The position numbers were made by a program, and so were the translations under genes. Shown in pieces: positions 55,292 to 63,520 of a stretch of 64,000 bases of DNA (positions are counted from its first letter, which is position 1; each line of letters starts with the position of its first letter). Origin of the DNA: Achromobacter pestifer (GTDB taxonomy: Bacteria; Pseudomonadota; Gammaproteobacteria; Burkholderiales; Burkholderiaceae_B); contig NZ_CP053985.1 of NCBI RefSeq assembly GCF_013267355.1, positions 1-64,000 of the forward strand, given 5' to 3'. The notes beneath the pieces are model-generated. The model did no database searches. It was not told the origin of the DNA and worked only from the letters and a program-made list of their open reading frames with translations.

Positions 55292-55903
55292 TCAGGGCCT
55301 GGCCGGCGCAGCTGGCTTCGCCTTGGCAGCGGCATCCTGCGCCATGACCTCGCGCGCAAGCTGGTTGATCTTGGGTGCGGCCTTCAAGGCGCCGTTCTTG
55401 TGCTGTTGCAGGAACTGACGCGCGTAGTCCTGCTCGAGCGCGCAGGGATTCACGTTCTTGCCCGTGAAGCCCACGGAGGCCTCTATCAACTTGCCGGCAT
55501 GCGCCTGCTCGGCAAGGACGCGCTTGCGCATGGCCTGGATTTTTTCCGCCGCGTCCTTGCGCCCTTCCTGGGAGTTCAGGCGCTGGGCGAGCTTGGCGCG
55601 CAGCGCGGCCGGGTCTGCCGGCGCGCGGGCCAGGTCCATGCCCAGGGTCGCTTGCGCCAGGGACATGGCCACCAGCCCCTGGACCTCCGGGCCGTCTGCC
55701 GGGTACAGCCTGCAGGCGGCAATGAAACCCATGTGTGCGACCGCCCTGTCGCCGAGCCACTCCTGGCCGTCTTCGCTACCCATCGCAAAACCCAGCGAAT
55801 TGCGCATCGGCTCCTGCACTTCAAAGCTGCTGCTCGCGTTCTGCGCCGCGGCAAGGCCGCCGCACAAGCAAAGCGCCAGCGCCGAAATCGTTCTTTTCAT
55901 CAT
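55292..55903 (-). CDS. Secreted protein of an unrecognised family, paralogue A
   Basis: A 203-residue protein with a signal peptide (about residues 1-21, cleavage after AAAQ). The mature part is helical and contains two cysteines, Cys64 (FIAACRLYP) and Cys154 (NVNPCALEQ). The segment LGDRAVAH-x6-AC and the later VAMSLAQATLGMDLA resemble parts of the divergently encoded protein at 56135-56764. I find no known domain. The ATG at 55903 begins MMKR; 55900 is equivalent. It lies between AraC and its paralogue. Confidence 0.72.
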   Translation of the reverse strand: MMKRTISALALCLCGGLAAAQNASSSFEVQEPMRNSLGFAMGSEDGQEWLGDRAVAHMGFIAACRLYPADGPEVQGLVAMSLAQATLGMDLARAPADPAALRAKLAQRLNSQEGRKDAAEKIQAMRKRVLAEQAHAGKLIEASVGFTGKNVNPCALEQDYARQFLQQHKNGALKAAPKINQLAREVMAQDAAAKAKPAAPARP

Positions 55904-56134
55904 GTCCCCCGTGAGCGCTCGCCGGCGCGGATATCTCCACGCCGGATGCTATTCCAGCGTCAGCCAGAATGGTGAGCGAGGCCCGAAAACCCACGCGGGA
56001 GCCGGCCTACAGTTGCATCCGAACAACGCCTGCTTTCCTCATCCGTTGCCCGCTCTGGCGCGGAAGGTGCATTTCCAGGACACTCGCGCAACAGGAAGCC
56101 CGCTGGCCTGGCGCAGCCCTGGGAAGGAAACTCG

Positions 56135-56764
56135 ATGAAAACGCTAAAAAGCAGTCTTCTTCTTTGCGCTACGCTGTCCATCGGGACGGCATTCGCTTCG
56201 GACGATATCGACATGAAGGCGTTCGAGGCTTCGAGCCAGGCCTTGCGCTCGGCCGACGCGAAGGCCGAAGCCAGGCGCGCAGCCGTCGCCGCGCTTTCAC
56301 CCCGCCTGCAGAAAATCCCGCTCGGCGAACGGGCCGGCGCACACATCGCGGCGGCCGGCGCTTGCGCCATCGACATTCCAATCGACGACATCAACAAGCT
56401 GTCATCGCTGGCGGTGGCGGAAGCAGTCATAGGCAAGCCGCTTGCTCAAGTCCCCTATGATGCCAAAGCGATCTTGAAAGTCACCAGCGACGCTATTCGA
56501 ACGCCGGAGGCGGTCGCTGCGGCAACCAAGCGCCAACAGCGGGCGAAAAATTTGGCTCAGAGCGAGCGCGATTGGGTTTCCCGGATACGAGTCCAGGTCA
56601 AAAAAATCAATCCCAAAGGCGAACCAAGCGACTGCCGGTATCTGCGTGGACAGATCGACGATCTGCTGGAAAACGCGGAGCGCGACAACTCCATCGACAA
56701 GGCCGAGCTCGTTCTGTTTGCCGTCCAGGAACTTCAAGGGCAAGGCAAGCAGCCCCCCCGCTGA
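56135..56764 (+). CDS. Secreted protein of an unrecognised family, paralogue B
   Basis: A 209-residue protein with a signal peptide (about residues 1-21, cleavage after AFAS). Its mature part shares LGERAGAH-x5-GAC and SSLAVAEAVIGKPLA with paralogue A. It has cysteines at 77 and 167, again exactly 90 residues apart, suggesting a conserved disulfide. No family recognised. The 231-bp gap between the two divergent genes must hold both promoters. Function is unknown; a periplasmic or secreted role follows from the signal peptide. Confidence 0.75.
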   Translation: MKTLKSSLLLCATLSIGTAFASDDIDMKAFEASSQALRSADAKAEARRAAVAALSPRLQKIPLGERAGAHIAAAGACAIDIPIDDINKLSSLAVAEAVIGKPLAQVPYDAKAILKVTSDAIRTPEAVAAATKRQQRAKNLAQSERDWVSRIRVQVKKINPKGEPSDCRYLRGQIDDLLENAERDNSIDKAELVLFAVQELQGQGKQPPR

Positions 56765-56776
56765 CGCGCCCCTCGC

Positions 56777-57094
56777 CTAAGGCTGCTCGACCCAAGGCGC
56801 CGCCGCCTGGTCCCGGCTCCAGTGACGCCAGCCGTACCGGTAGGCGTGCTGCAAATAGGGCCCGCGCAGGATTCGAGACTCACTGTCCGTGGCTTGTTCC
56901 GTGCCGAGCAAGTGCAGAACCTGAGCCCAGTCCGCCAGCCCGCCCCGGGCGCCGCGCAATGCCGCATCCGCAAGCCGCCCGGCCTCTTCGACCGATTCCG
57001 CCCGCACCAGGAAGCAGGTATCCGCGCCATCCGGACCACCGGTGTACGGATCCCCGGATTCGTTGCCCCAGCGTATCGCTTCGTACAGATTCAT
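56777..57094 (-). CDS. Hypothetical small cytoplasmic protein
   Basis: A 105-residue acidic protein without signal peptide or membrane helix. It begins MNLYEAIRWGNESGDPYTGGPDG and has a tryptophan- and tyrosine-rich C-terminus (YLQHAYRYGWRHWSRD). Coding bias is typical of the genome and it fills a gap exactly, 12 bp from the convergent paralogue B stop. I do not recognise it. The pattern near the N-terminus could suit an immunity-type or DUF protein, but nothing supports a function. Confidence 0.6.
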   Translation of the reverse strand: MNLYEAIRWGNESGDPYTGGPDGADTCFLVRAESVEEAGRLADAALRGARGGLADWAQVLHLLGTEQATDSESRILRGPYLQHAYRYGWRHWSRDQAAAPWVEQP

Positions 57095-57188
57095 GTCCCT
57101 GCCCCGTCCAATCGACAGCGGAACGATACCAGCAGAACAGCCCTGGAGAGAGGCGGCCAGCCAGGGCCTTCCGGTGCAGCCGCCAGAC

Positions 57189-58085
57189 CTAGAACGGTAT
57201 CCCCAGCTTCACATACAGCTGCGCGCCCTCGGGCCGGTTCTTGACCTTGAAGTCCTGCTGCCATTTCGCCGTGAACAGCCAGCCTTTTTCATTCATGTAG
57301 CGCACCGAGGGACCGACGCCGAAAGCGCGGGCGCGGCCGGCGGCGCTGTTGGGGCCGCTGTCGTCCGTGACCTGCTGGAAGGCGTAGCCGCCCACCCCCA
57401 GCACCCAGCCCTTGCCCACGCCCCAGCCCAGCGCGTAGTCGGCGTGCAGGGCCTGGCCTGAACGCGTATCGGTGGCGGAATTGGTGAAGTTGAAGTCGTA
57501 CATGACTTTCAGGTCGGCGTTGAAGCCGTCCGGACTGATGCGGCTCAGCGCGAACACGGGCTGCGCGGTCCAGTAGTTCTTGCCCAGGCTGGACGGGTCC
57601 TTGCGGTCGTATTCGCCGGTGGGCGCGTACATGTCCAGCCCCACCACGTAGTGCAGACTTTCGGACGGGTGATAGCCCAGCGCCACGCCCAGCGTCATGT
57701 CGCCCAGGCCGGTGCTGCGGTTGCGCTGCCCGGCAGCCTTGGCGGTCACGTCCAGCAGCGGCGCGATGGCGTGGAAGGCCAGTTGTCCGCCCATGACCTG
57801 CTGCTGCGTGACCCAGATCAGGCGCGGCGCCAGCACGTTGACGTCCACCTTGAAGCCGGGCACCGGCACGCGCTGGCCGTCGTTGCCGCGCAGCGTGTCG
57901 TAGCGCGCCCCCCCGGCATAGACCAGCAGGTGCACGCCGGGCGGCGGCAGCGCGCCGGACATGAAGTTTTCCAGACCGTCCGGGTAGACGCCCAGGCCGC
58001 CGCCCTCGGTGGCCTGGGCTCCCGCGCTGGCCAGCGCCAATGCCGTGGCGCTGGCCAGCCGCCGGAGTTTCAGGTGTCCGTTCAT
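57189..58085 (-). CDS. Phenol-degradation MetA/SphA-type outer membrane protein
   Basis: A 298-residue protein of the Phenol_MetA_deg family. It has a signal peptide (cleavage after AGAQA, about residue 25), then alternating beta-strand patterns (GLGVYPDGLENFMSGALPPPGVHLL; DMTLGVALGYHP) ending in LGIPF, typical of an outer-membrane barrel. Members accompany aromatic or terpenoid catabolic genes and may form uptake channels. The ATG at 58085 overlaps the upstream oxidoreductase stop by 4 bp, so it is the last gene of that operon. Confidence 0.85.
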   Translation of the reverse strand: MNGHLKLRRLASATALALASAGAQATEGGGLGVYPDGLENFMSGALPPPGVHLLVYAGGARYDTLRGNDGQRVPVPGFKVDVNVLAPRLIWVTQQQVMGGQLAFHAIAPLLDVTAKAAGQRNRSTGLGDMTLGVALGYHPSESLHYVVGLDMYAPTGEYDRKDPSSLGKNYWTAQPVFALSRISPDGFNADLKVMYDFNFTNSATDTRSGQALHADYALGWGVGKGWVLGVGGYAFQQVTDDSGPNSAAGRARAFGVGPSVRYMNEKGWLFTAKWQQDFKVKNRPEGAQLYVKLGIPF

Positions 58086-59692
58086 GTTCCCCTCCTGCCT
58101 ATTTGTTGTGCGACGAGATAGCCGGAGCCGCCGCCCAGGCCGGGGCCCGGATGGGTGGCGGCGCCGATGTGAAAGAGATTGCGCAGCGGCGTGCGGTGGC
58201 CGCGCGCGCCCTGGCCGCCGGCAAAGGGCCGCAGCCAGAAAAACTGGTCAGGCGAGCACACGCCGGAATAGGGATCGCCTCCCACCAGATTGCAGTTCAG
58301 TCCCTCCAGGTCCGCCGGTGAATAGGCGCGCCGGCCGACGATGCGGCGCGCCAGGCCCGGCATCACGCGCTCCATGCGCGCCTGCACCCGGTCGGCCATC
58401 GCCTCGCGCACGGCCTCGTTCCAGCGGCCGTCGGCGGGCGCGGCGATCTGGCCCGCGGCGTCGCCCTTGATCCGCGCCGGCAGTTCCTGCATCTGCACCC
58501 ACAGGATCCAGCCGCCCGGCGGCGCGCGCGTCGGATCCACCGCCACGGGCTGGCCGATGGCCAGCGTGGGACGCGCGGGCAGCAGGCCGTTGTTCGCCTC
58601 GGACACCGAGGCGCAGACCTGTTCCATGCTCTCGGTCAGGTGCACCAGCGGCACATGGCGCAGTTCCGGCGTCAGCCAGTCCGGCGGCGCGTTCAGCGCG
58701 AAATGGATCTGCATGCCGCCGCGGCCGTAGCGATAGCTGGCGGCGCGTTCGCGCACGGCGGGCGGCGCATCGGGCAGCAACTGTCCGTACAACTGGCCGG
58801 GCGTCACGTTGCAGACCACGGCTTGCGTCGCGCGATATTCGCGCCCTCCCGCCAGCACGCCCACCGCGCGGCGCCGCTTGCCCTGGCCGCTTGTGATGAT
58901 GCGTTCGACCTCCGCGCCGGTCTGCAGGCGGCCGCCATGGCGTTCGATGACGGCGGCCAACGCGTCCACCACGCCGCTGCCGCCGCCCTTGACCACCGGC
59001 ATGCCGCCGGCCACCACCGCGGCGAAGGTCAGCTTGCCGATCAGCGCGGAACAGGCGTCGTCCGGACCCAGGCCGGTGTGCAGCACCCAGGGCGCAATCA
59101 GGGCGCGCGCGGCGTCCGAACGCAGCGCGCGTTCGGACCAGCGGCGAAAGCTCTCCATCGAATCGGCGGCAAAGGCGGCCAGGCCGTCCATGCCGCGCTT
59201 GCGCCATTCGCCGAACAGCAGCTTGAGCATGCCCGCGCCGTAGGGGTTCTGGCCCAGCAGGCCGAAGGTCAGCGCCGCGTCCTCGCCGAACAGGCGCTGC
59301 GCCATGGCGCCGAAGGCCGCGCCATCGCCGGGCGCCCACGCGTCCAGCCGCCGCGCGCTGTCCGCCACGTCCTGCTTCAAGGCCAGGCCGCGGCCGTCGG
59401 GCAGCACCAATCCGGTGGCGTACTCGCCCTGCATGAATTCCAATCCGGCTTCGTGCAGCGCGGGCTTGAGCGCCGCGTAGGCGGGGCTGCCCATGAACAG
59501 CGGATACCAACAGGACAGCACGTCGTGGCGGTAGCCGGGAAACAGTTCCTCGGTGCGGATGCAGCCGCCCAGCCTGTCGTTGCGTTCCAGCACCAGCACG
59601 GACTTGCCGCGCTGCGCCAGCAAGGCGGCGCAGACCAGCGAATTCATGCCGCTGCCGACGATGATGACCTGCGCCTCTGAATCCAGGGGCAT
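58082..59692 (-). CDS. Phytoene-dehydrogenase-like FAD oxidoreductase
   Basis: A 536-residue flavoprotein of the CrtI-related family. The FAD dinucleotide motif IIVGSGMNSLVCAALLAQRG is at about residues 10-29, followed by the conserved ERNDRLGGCIRTEE. A C-terminal FAD motif (HIGAATHPGPGLGGGSGYLVAQ) is near residue 512. Related proteins desaturate or isomerise isoprenoids, or oxidise other lipids; the substrate is unknown. It follows the flavin reductase gene by 26 bp and overlaps the outer-membrane protein gene, so it belongs to the SDR-monooxygenase operon. Confidence 0.85.
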   Translation of the reverse strand: MPLDSEAQVIIVGSGMNSLVCAALLAQRGKSVLVLERNDRLGGCIRTEELFPGYRHDVLSCWYPLFMGSPAYAALKPALHEAGLEFMQGEYATGLVLPDGRGLALKQDVADSARRLDAWAPGDGAAFGAMAQRLFGEDAALTFGLLGQNPYGAGMLKLLFGEWRKRGMDGLAAFAADSMESFRRWSERALRSDAARALIAPWVLHTGLGPDDACSALIGKLTFAAVVAGGMPVVKGGGSGVVDALAAVIERHGGRLQTGAEVERIITSGQGKRRRAVGVLAGGREYRATQAVVCNVTPGQLYGQLLPDAPPAVRERAASYRYGRGGMQIHFALNAPPDWLTPELRHVPLVHLTESMEQVCASVSEANNGLLPARPTLAIGQPVAVDPTRAPPGGWILWVQMQELPARIKGDAAGQIAAPADGRWNEAVREAMADRVQARMERVMPGLARRIVGRRAYSPADLEGLNCNLVGGDPYSGVCSPDQFFWLRPFAGGQGARGHRTPLRNLFHIGAATHPGPGLGGGSGYLVAQQIGRRGT

Positions 59693-59718
59693 GATGCGCT
59701 CCGATGAGTAGTAGGCCG

Positions 59719-60246
59719 CTACGCGGCGGTCAGCGCGGTGAAGCGCCCGGCATGGAACACTAGCGGCGTGGCCGTCACGCTGGCCACGCGCAGCACCCGG
59801 CCGAACAGCAGCAGGTGGTCGCCCGCGGGGCTTTGCTGGTCGTTGGCGCAGACCAGGGTGGCCACCGCCCCCGCGATGGCGGGCACGCCTTCCGGCACGT
59901 CATGCACCGGCGCTCCCTCGAACTTGTCCGGAACAGAAGAACTGGCAAAGCGCAGCGCCAGCGCTTCCTGGCCGCAGGCCAGCACGCTGATGGTGAAATG
60001 GCTGCAATCGCGGAACGCCGCCAGGCTGGGCGAGTGGTTCACCAGGCTCCACAGCACCAGCGGCGGGTCCAGCGACAGCGAGGCGAAGGAGTTGATGGTG
60101 AGCCCGACCCGGCGGCCATCCGGACAACGCGTGGCGACGATGGCCACGCCCGTCGGATAGCTGCCGAGCACGCCGCGCAGGACCTTGGGATGCAGATCGG
60201 TACAGCCCCAATCCAAGGGCAGCCCCGCCGCGCAATCGGGCTTCAT
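59719..60246 (-). CDS. Flavin reductase (HpaC/StyB-like)
   Basis: A 175-residue NAD(P)H:flavin oxidoreductase-like protein. It has LRGVLGSYPTGVAIVATRCPDG and INSFASLSLDPPLVLWSL, the flavin-binding patterns of the DIM6/NTAB family. It supplies reduced FAD to the two-component monooxygenase encoded immediately upstream. The ATG at 60246 overlaps the monooxygenase stop by 4 bp. A longer upstream frame is a shadow. Confidence 0.9.
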   Translation of the reverse strand: MKPDCAAGLPLDWGCTDLHPKVLRGVLGSYPTGVAIVATRCPDGRRVGLTINSFASLSLDPPLVLWSLVNHSPSLAAFRDCSHFTISVLACGQEALALRFASSSVPDKFEGAPVHDVPEGVPAIAGAVATLVCANDQQSPAGDHLLLFGRVLRVASVTATPLVFHAGRFTALTAA

Positions 60247-61484
60247 GCCGCCGCCCGCGCCGGCTGCGCCGCGATGAAGGCCTCGCAGGCGGTGGCGTCG
60301 CCCCACCACGGAAACAGCGACGGTGGATGGTTGAAGCCGTTGGCGATGGTGCTGGCGATCGCCGGCGTGTGGTCCGCGGCCTGCAGTAATTTGAGCAGGT
60401 GCGGCGCCGGCGGCAGCAGCATGGAGTTGGTCCATTCCACCACCGCGCCGCCGTAATCCCAGAAGCGCTCGAAGGTGCGCTGCATCCATTCCGCCGTGAA
60501 CGTGGCGTCGCCATGCGCCAGGATCGCGTCCAGGTACACGGCGCAGGCCTTGGTGGCGTTGTTCGAGCCTTGCCCCGTGATCGGGTCGTTGGTCACCACC
60601 GCATCGCCCAAGCCGAACACCAGCCGGCCCGACGGCAGGGTCAGCACCGGCTTGCGCACCGTGGGCGCGAAGCTGCCGGCCAGGATGCCGTTGGCGTCGG
60701 TCAGTTCCACCGCGCCACAGCGCTCGGCCTCCCAGGGCAGGTAGGCGTGCAGGATATGCAGGCTTTGCGCCAGGTGCTCCTGCGGTGACTTGATGTCGCG
60801 CCAGCAATCCATCGGACCGCCAGGCACGCCCTCGAACACCATGATCTCGCAGGGACCGCTGACGGTCAGCGCAGGGAACACGAAGTACTCGCCCACGCCC
60901 GGAATCAGGTTGAAGGCGACGCGCGAATGATCCGGCGCCGGGCGCATGCCGTGCACATAGGTCAGCGCCAGCGCGCGCTGCGGCCGGTCAAAGCGCGAGC
61001 GCAGCGCATCGCGTTCGAACAGCTTGACCACCTCGCCCTTGCCCGCGGCCAGCAGCACCAGGTCATGCGAGGCCGCCAGCAACTCGAGTTCGGCCACGCC
61101 GCCGTCCTGGATCAGCAGCCGGCCGCCGCGCGCGGCGAACAGCTCCATCCAGGCCGGCATCTTGATGCGCTGGTCCACCGCCTGCGCGGGCTGGTCCAGG
61201 CGCGCCACCCAATCGATCAGCTTGTGGCCGGGCCGCTCCGGATGCGGGATCGCCAGGCCGATACCGTCGACGGTCGGGCATTCGGCCTCCCACTGGTTCA
61301 GGCCCAGGCCGCGCTCGATCTGCAGCGAGGCATCGAACATGCACTGGCTGGACATGACTTTGCCGCGGCGGATATCGTCCGGTTCACGGTTGGTGACCAC
61401 GGTCACCTCATAGCCTTGGTCCAGCAGACCCAGCGCCAAGGGCAAGCCCGCCTGCCCTCCCCCCACGATCGCGATTCGACGCAT
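60243..61484 (-). CDS. StyA-like flavoprotein monooxygenase (two-component)
   Basis: A 413-residue group E flavoprotein monooxygenase, the same length as styrene monooxygenase StyA. The Rossmann motif IAIVGGGQAGLPLALGLL is at residues 4-21, the middle KPQRAL-type strand reads FDRPQRALALTYVHG, and the FAD motif GLGDAVVTNDPITGQGSN lies near 285. StyA-type enzymes epoxidise alkenes or oxidise indoles using reduced FAD. With StyB-like reductase, SDR and CrtI-like genes, but no styC or styD, the substrate is unlikely to be simple styrene. The ATG at 61484 starts the fold. Confidence 0.87.
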   Translation of the reverse strand: MRRIAIVGGGQAGLPLALGLLDQGYEVTVVTNREPDDIRRGKVMSSQCMFDASLQIERGLGLNQWEAECPTVDGIGLAIPHPERPGHKLIDWVARLDQPAQAVDQRIKMPAWMELFAARGGRLLIQDGGVAELELLAASHDLVLLAAGKGEVVKLFERDALRSRFDRPQRALALTYVHGMRPAPDHSRVAFNLIPGVGEYFVFPALTVSGPCEIMVFEGVPGGPMDCWRDIKSPQEHLAQSLHILHAYLPWEAERCGAVELTDANGILAGSFAPTVRKPVLTLPSGRLVFGLGDAVVTNDPITGQGSNNATKACAVYLDAILAHGDATFTAEWMQRTFERFWDYGGAVVEWTNSMLLPPAPHLLKLLQAADHTPAIASTIANGFNHPPSLFPWWGDATACEAFIAAQPARAAA

Positions 61485-61506
61485 GATTGTTCTCCTCTTC
61501 AAGTAA

Positions 61507-62295
61507 CTAGGCGGCCAGGCGCGGGATCGCGGGCTTGGCCTGTTCGGGACCCATGGCGGAATAGCCACCGTCCACCGCGTAGTCGGCGCCGGTGACGAAG
61601 CTGGCATGGTCTGAAAGCAGGAAGGCGACCACCTCGGCTACTTCAGCCGGATCGCCGGCGCGGCCCAGCAGGTGGTAGTCCGCGGCCACCCGGTCGGTCT
61701 TGGCGCGGTCGCCCTGCGTCAGCTCGTCCATCACGCGCGACCAGGTCCAGCCCGGCGACACGGAGTTGACGCGTATGCCGTCGGCGGCATAGTCCATCGC
61801 CATGTTGCGGGTGACCTGCAGCAGCGCCGCCTTGGACACCGGATAGAGCCAGCGCCCGGTCTGCGCGACGCGCGACGAGATGCTGGTGAAATTGACGATG
61901 GCCCCGCCGCCAGCGGCAAGCAGATGGGGATGGACCGCGCGCGCGGCCATCACGGCGCTGACCACGTTCACATCGAGCGCGCGCAACCAGTCGGCGCGGC
62001 CTGATGCGGCGCCGTCGTCCAGGTAGGTCGCGGCCAGGTTGACCAGGAAGTCGATGCGGCCGAAATGCGCTGCTGCGTCCGCCACGCCGCGCGCCAGCTG
62101 CGCATCGTCGGCGATGTCCACCGGCCAGAAGCGCGTGCCGGCCGGATCGGCGGCGGCCACGCGTTCGCCGCCGGCCGCGTCGATATCGAACAGCGCCACG
62201 CGCACGCCATAGGCACGCAGCCTGGCGACCACGCCCGCGCCGATCAGCGTGGCGCCGCCGGTCACGATGGCCACTTTGTTGTCCAGACCCTTCAT
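61507..62295 (-). CDS. SDR-family dehydrogenase
   Basis: A 262-residue short-chain dehydrogenase. The NAD-binding TGGATLIGAGVV is at about residues 12-23, the NLAA structural motif near 87, and catalytic Ser (FTSISSR), Tyr and Lys (YPVSK) at about 140-157. Asp after strand 2 (ALFDIDAAG) predicts NAD rather than NADP. It heads the operon with the StyA-like monooxygenase 22 bp downstream. It might oxidise an alcohol precursor or the monooxygenase product. Confidence 0.9.
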   Translation of the reverse strand: MKGLDNKVAIVTGGATLIGAGVVARLRAYGVRVALFDIDAAGGERVAAADPAGTRFWPVDIADDAQLARGVADAAAHFGRIDFLVNLAATYLDDGAASGRADWLRALDVNVVSAVMAARAVHPHLLAAGGGAIVNFTSISSRVAQTGRWLYPVSKAALLQVTRNMAMDYAADGIRVNSVSPGWTWSRVMDELTQGDRAKTDRVAADYHLLGRAGDPAEVAEVVAFLLSDHASFVTGADYAVDGGYSAMGPEQAKPAIPRLAA

Positions 62296-62474
62296 CGCAT
62301 CACCTCGCCGTTGGCTGATTGAGTGAGGCGAATACTGGCGCCGCGCGCCGCGGCCGCGTTAGCCGGATCCGGCCGACGCTATCCGCAAACTGCGTTTATT
62401 CGAGGCAAGCTTGCGCCAGGTCCAATTGGCGTGTCCGGAAAATGCGGCGCCTGTCCGTTCCCTGCGGATGCAGG

Positions 62475-63395
62475 CTACGCGGCGGGCCGGGCGCGGCCCG
62501 TCTTGCGCGAAGTCCGCGCATGCTCCTTGATCAGGCGCACGAAGCGCTGCACCTGGCGGCTGGGACGGTCAAAGCGCGAACGCACCAGGCTCAGCGACAA
62601 GGGGATGGACTCGCGCAGCGGCCGCGTCACCACGCCGGGCCAGCCCTGCTGCCCGACCGAAAACTCGTCGACGATGGCCACGCCCGCCCCCACCCGCACC
62701 AGGGCGCAGGCCAGTTCGGCGCGCACGATTTCCACGGCCGGATTCCAGCTGACGTTGGCGCGCTGCAAGGCCGCCGCCACCAGTTGCCCGAACGGGATGT
62801 TGCGGTTGTAGAGGATCAGCCGGCACTCGGCCAGCTCGGCCAGGCTGACCGCCCGCCGCGCGGCCAGCGGATGGCCCTGCGGCAGGATGCAGACCATCTC
62901 GCCCGTGGCCAGCGGCTCCACCACCAGGTTAGGATGGTCGATCGGCAGCACCGATACGGCCAGTTCCGCCTTGCGTCCCAGCAGCTCGTGCGCCATGTCG
63001 GACAGCAACGTGGTGTGGAACTTGAGCCTGACCTTGGGGTACAGCTCCATGTACTGCGCGATCACGGGCGGCACGAAGTTCAGGGCCAGGCTGGGGCTGG
63101 AACACAAGGTCAATGCGCCCTCCGGCCGCTCGGCCAGGTCGCGCGCCAGTTCATCGATGCGCAGGGCTTCGTCGAACAGCGGCCCCACCTCCTCGAACAG
63201 GCGCTGCGCTTCGGCAGTGGGCGTGAGCTTGCCCTTGTCGCGTTCGAACAATTGCAGGCCCAGGCTTTGCTCGGTATGCGCAATGAGGCGGCTGACCGCG
63301 GGCTGCGACACGAACAGCAGCTTGGCCGCGCCGTTCATGGAACCGGTCAGCATCACCGCCCGGAATACTTCCATCTGCCTGAGCTTGAAACGCAT
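62475..63395 (-). CDS. LysR-family transcriptional regulator
   Basis: A 306-residue LysR protein. The HTH is at about residues 15-45 (MNGAAKLLFVSQPAVSRLIAHTEQSLG). The effector domain is at about 90-300 (GALTLCSSPSLALNFVPPVI). The N-terminus MRFKLRQMEVFRAVML is typical, fixing the start. It lies upstream of the SDR operon on the same strand and diverges from the 3-hydroxyisobutyrate dehydrogenase-family gene, with a possible LysR site between. Either flank could be its target. Confidence 0.92.
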   Translation of the reverse strand: MRFKLRQMEVFRAVMLTGSMNGAAKLLFVSQPAVSRLIAHTEQSLGLQLFERDKGKLTPTAEAQRLFEEVGPLFDEALRIDELARDLAERPEGALTLCSSPSLALNFVPPVIAQYMELYPKVRLKFHTTLLSDMAHELLGRKAELAVSVLPIDHPNLVVEPLATGEMVCILPQGHPLAARRAVSLAELAECRLILYNRNIPFGQLVAAALQRANVSWNPAVEIVRAELACALVRVGAGVAIVDEFSVGQQGWPGVVTRPLRESIPLSLSLVRSRFDRPSRQVQRFVRLIKEHARTSRKTGRARPAA

Positions 63396-63405
63396 GGGTG
63401 ATCCG

Positions 63406-63420
63406 ATAATCGTTTGTTAT
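63406..63420. promoter_or_regulatory. Candidate LysR box
   Basis: ATAA-TCGTTTG-TTAT is a short T-N11-A type inverted repeat, 10 bp upstream of the LysR start in the divergent gap before the dehydrogenase gene. Confidence 0.4.
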
Positions 63421-63520
63421 AACCCCTGGCCAACTTAGCATAAGCGCTGCAACCCCGCATTCATTAGCATCCCAGATGGCTCCTGGCGCGCTTTCCAGGA
63501 CGATTCGATAAAGGGAATGC

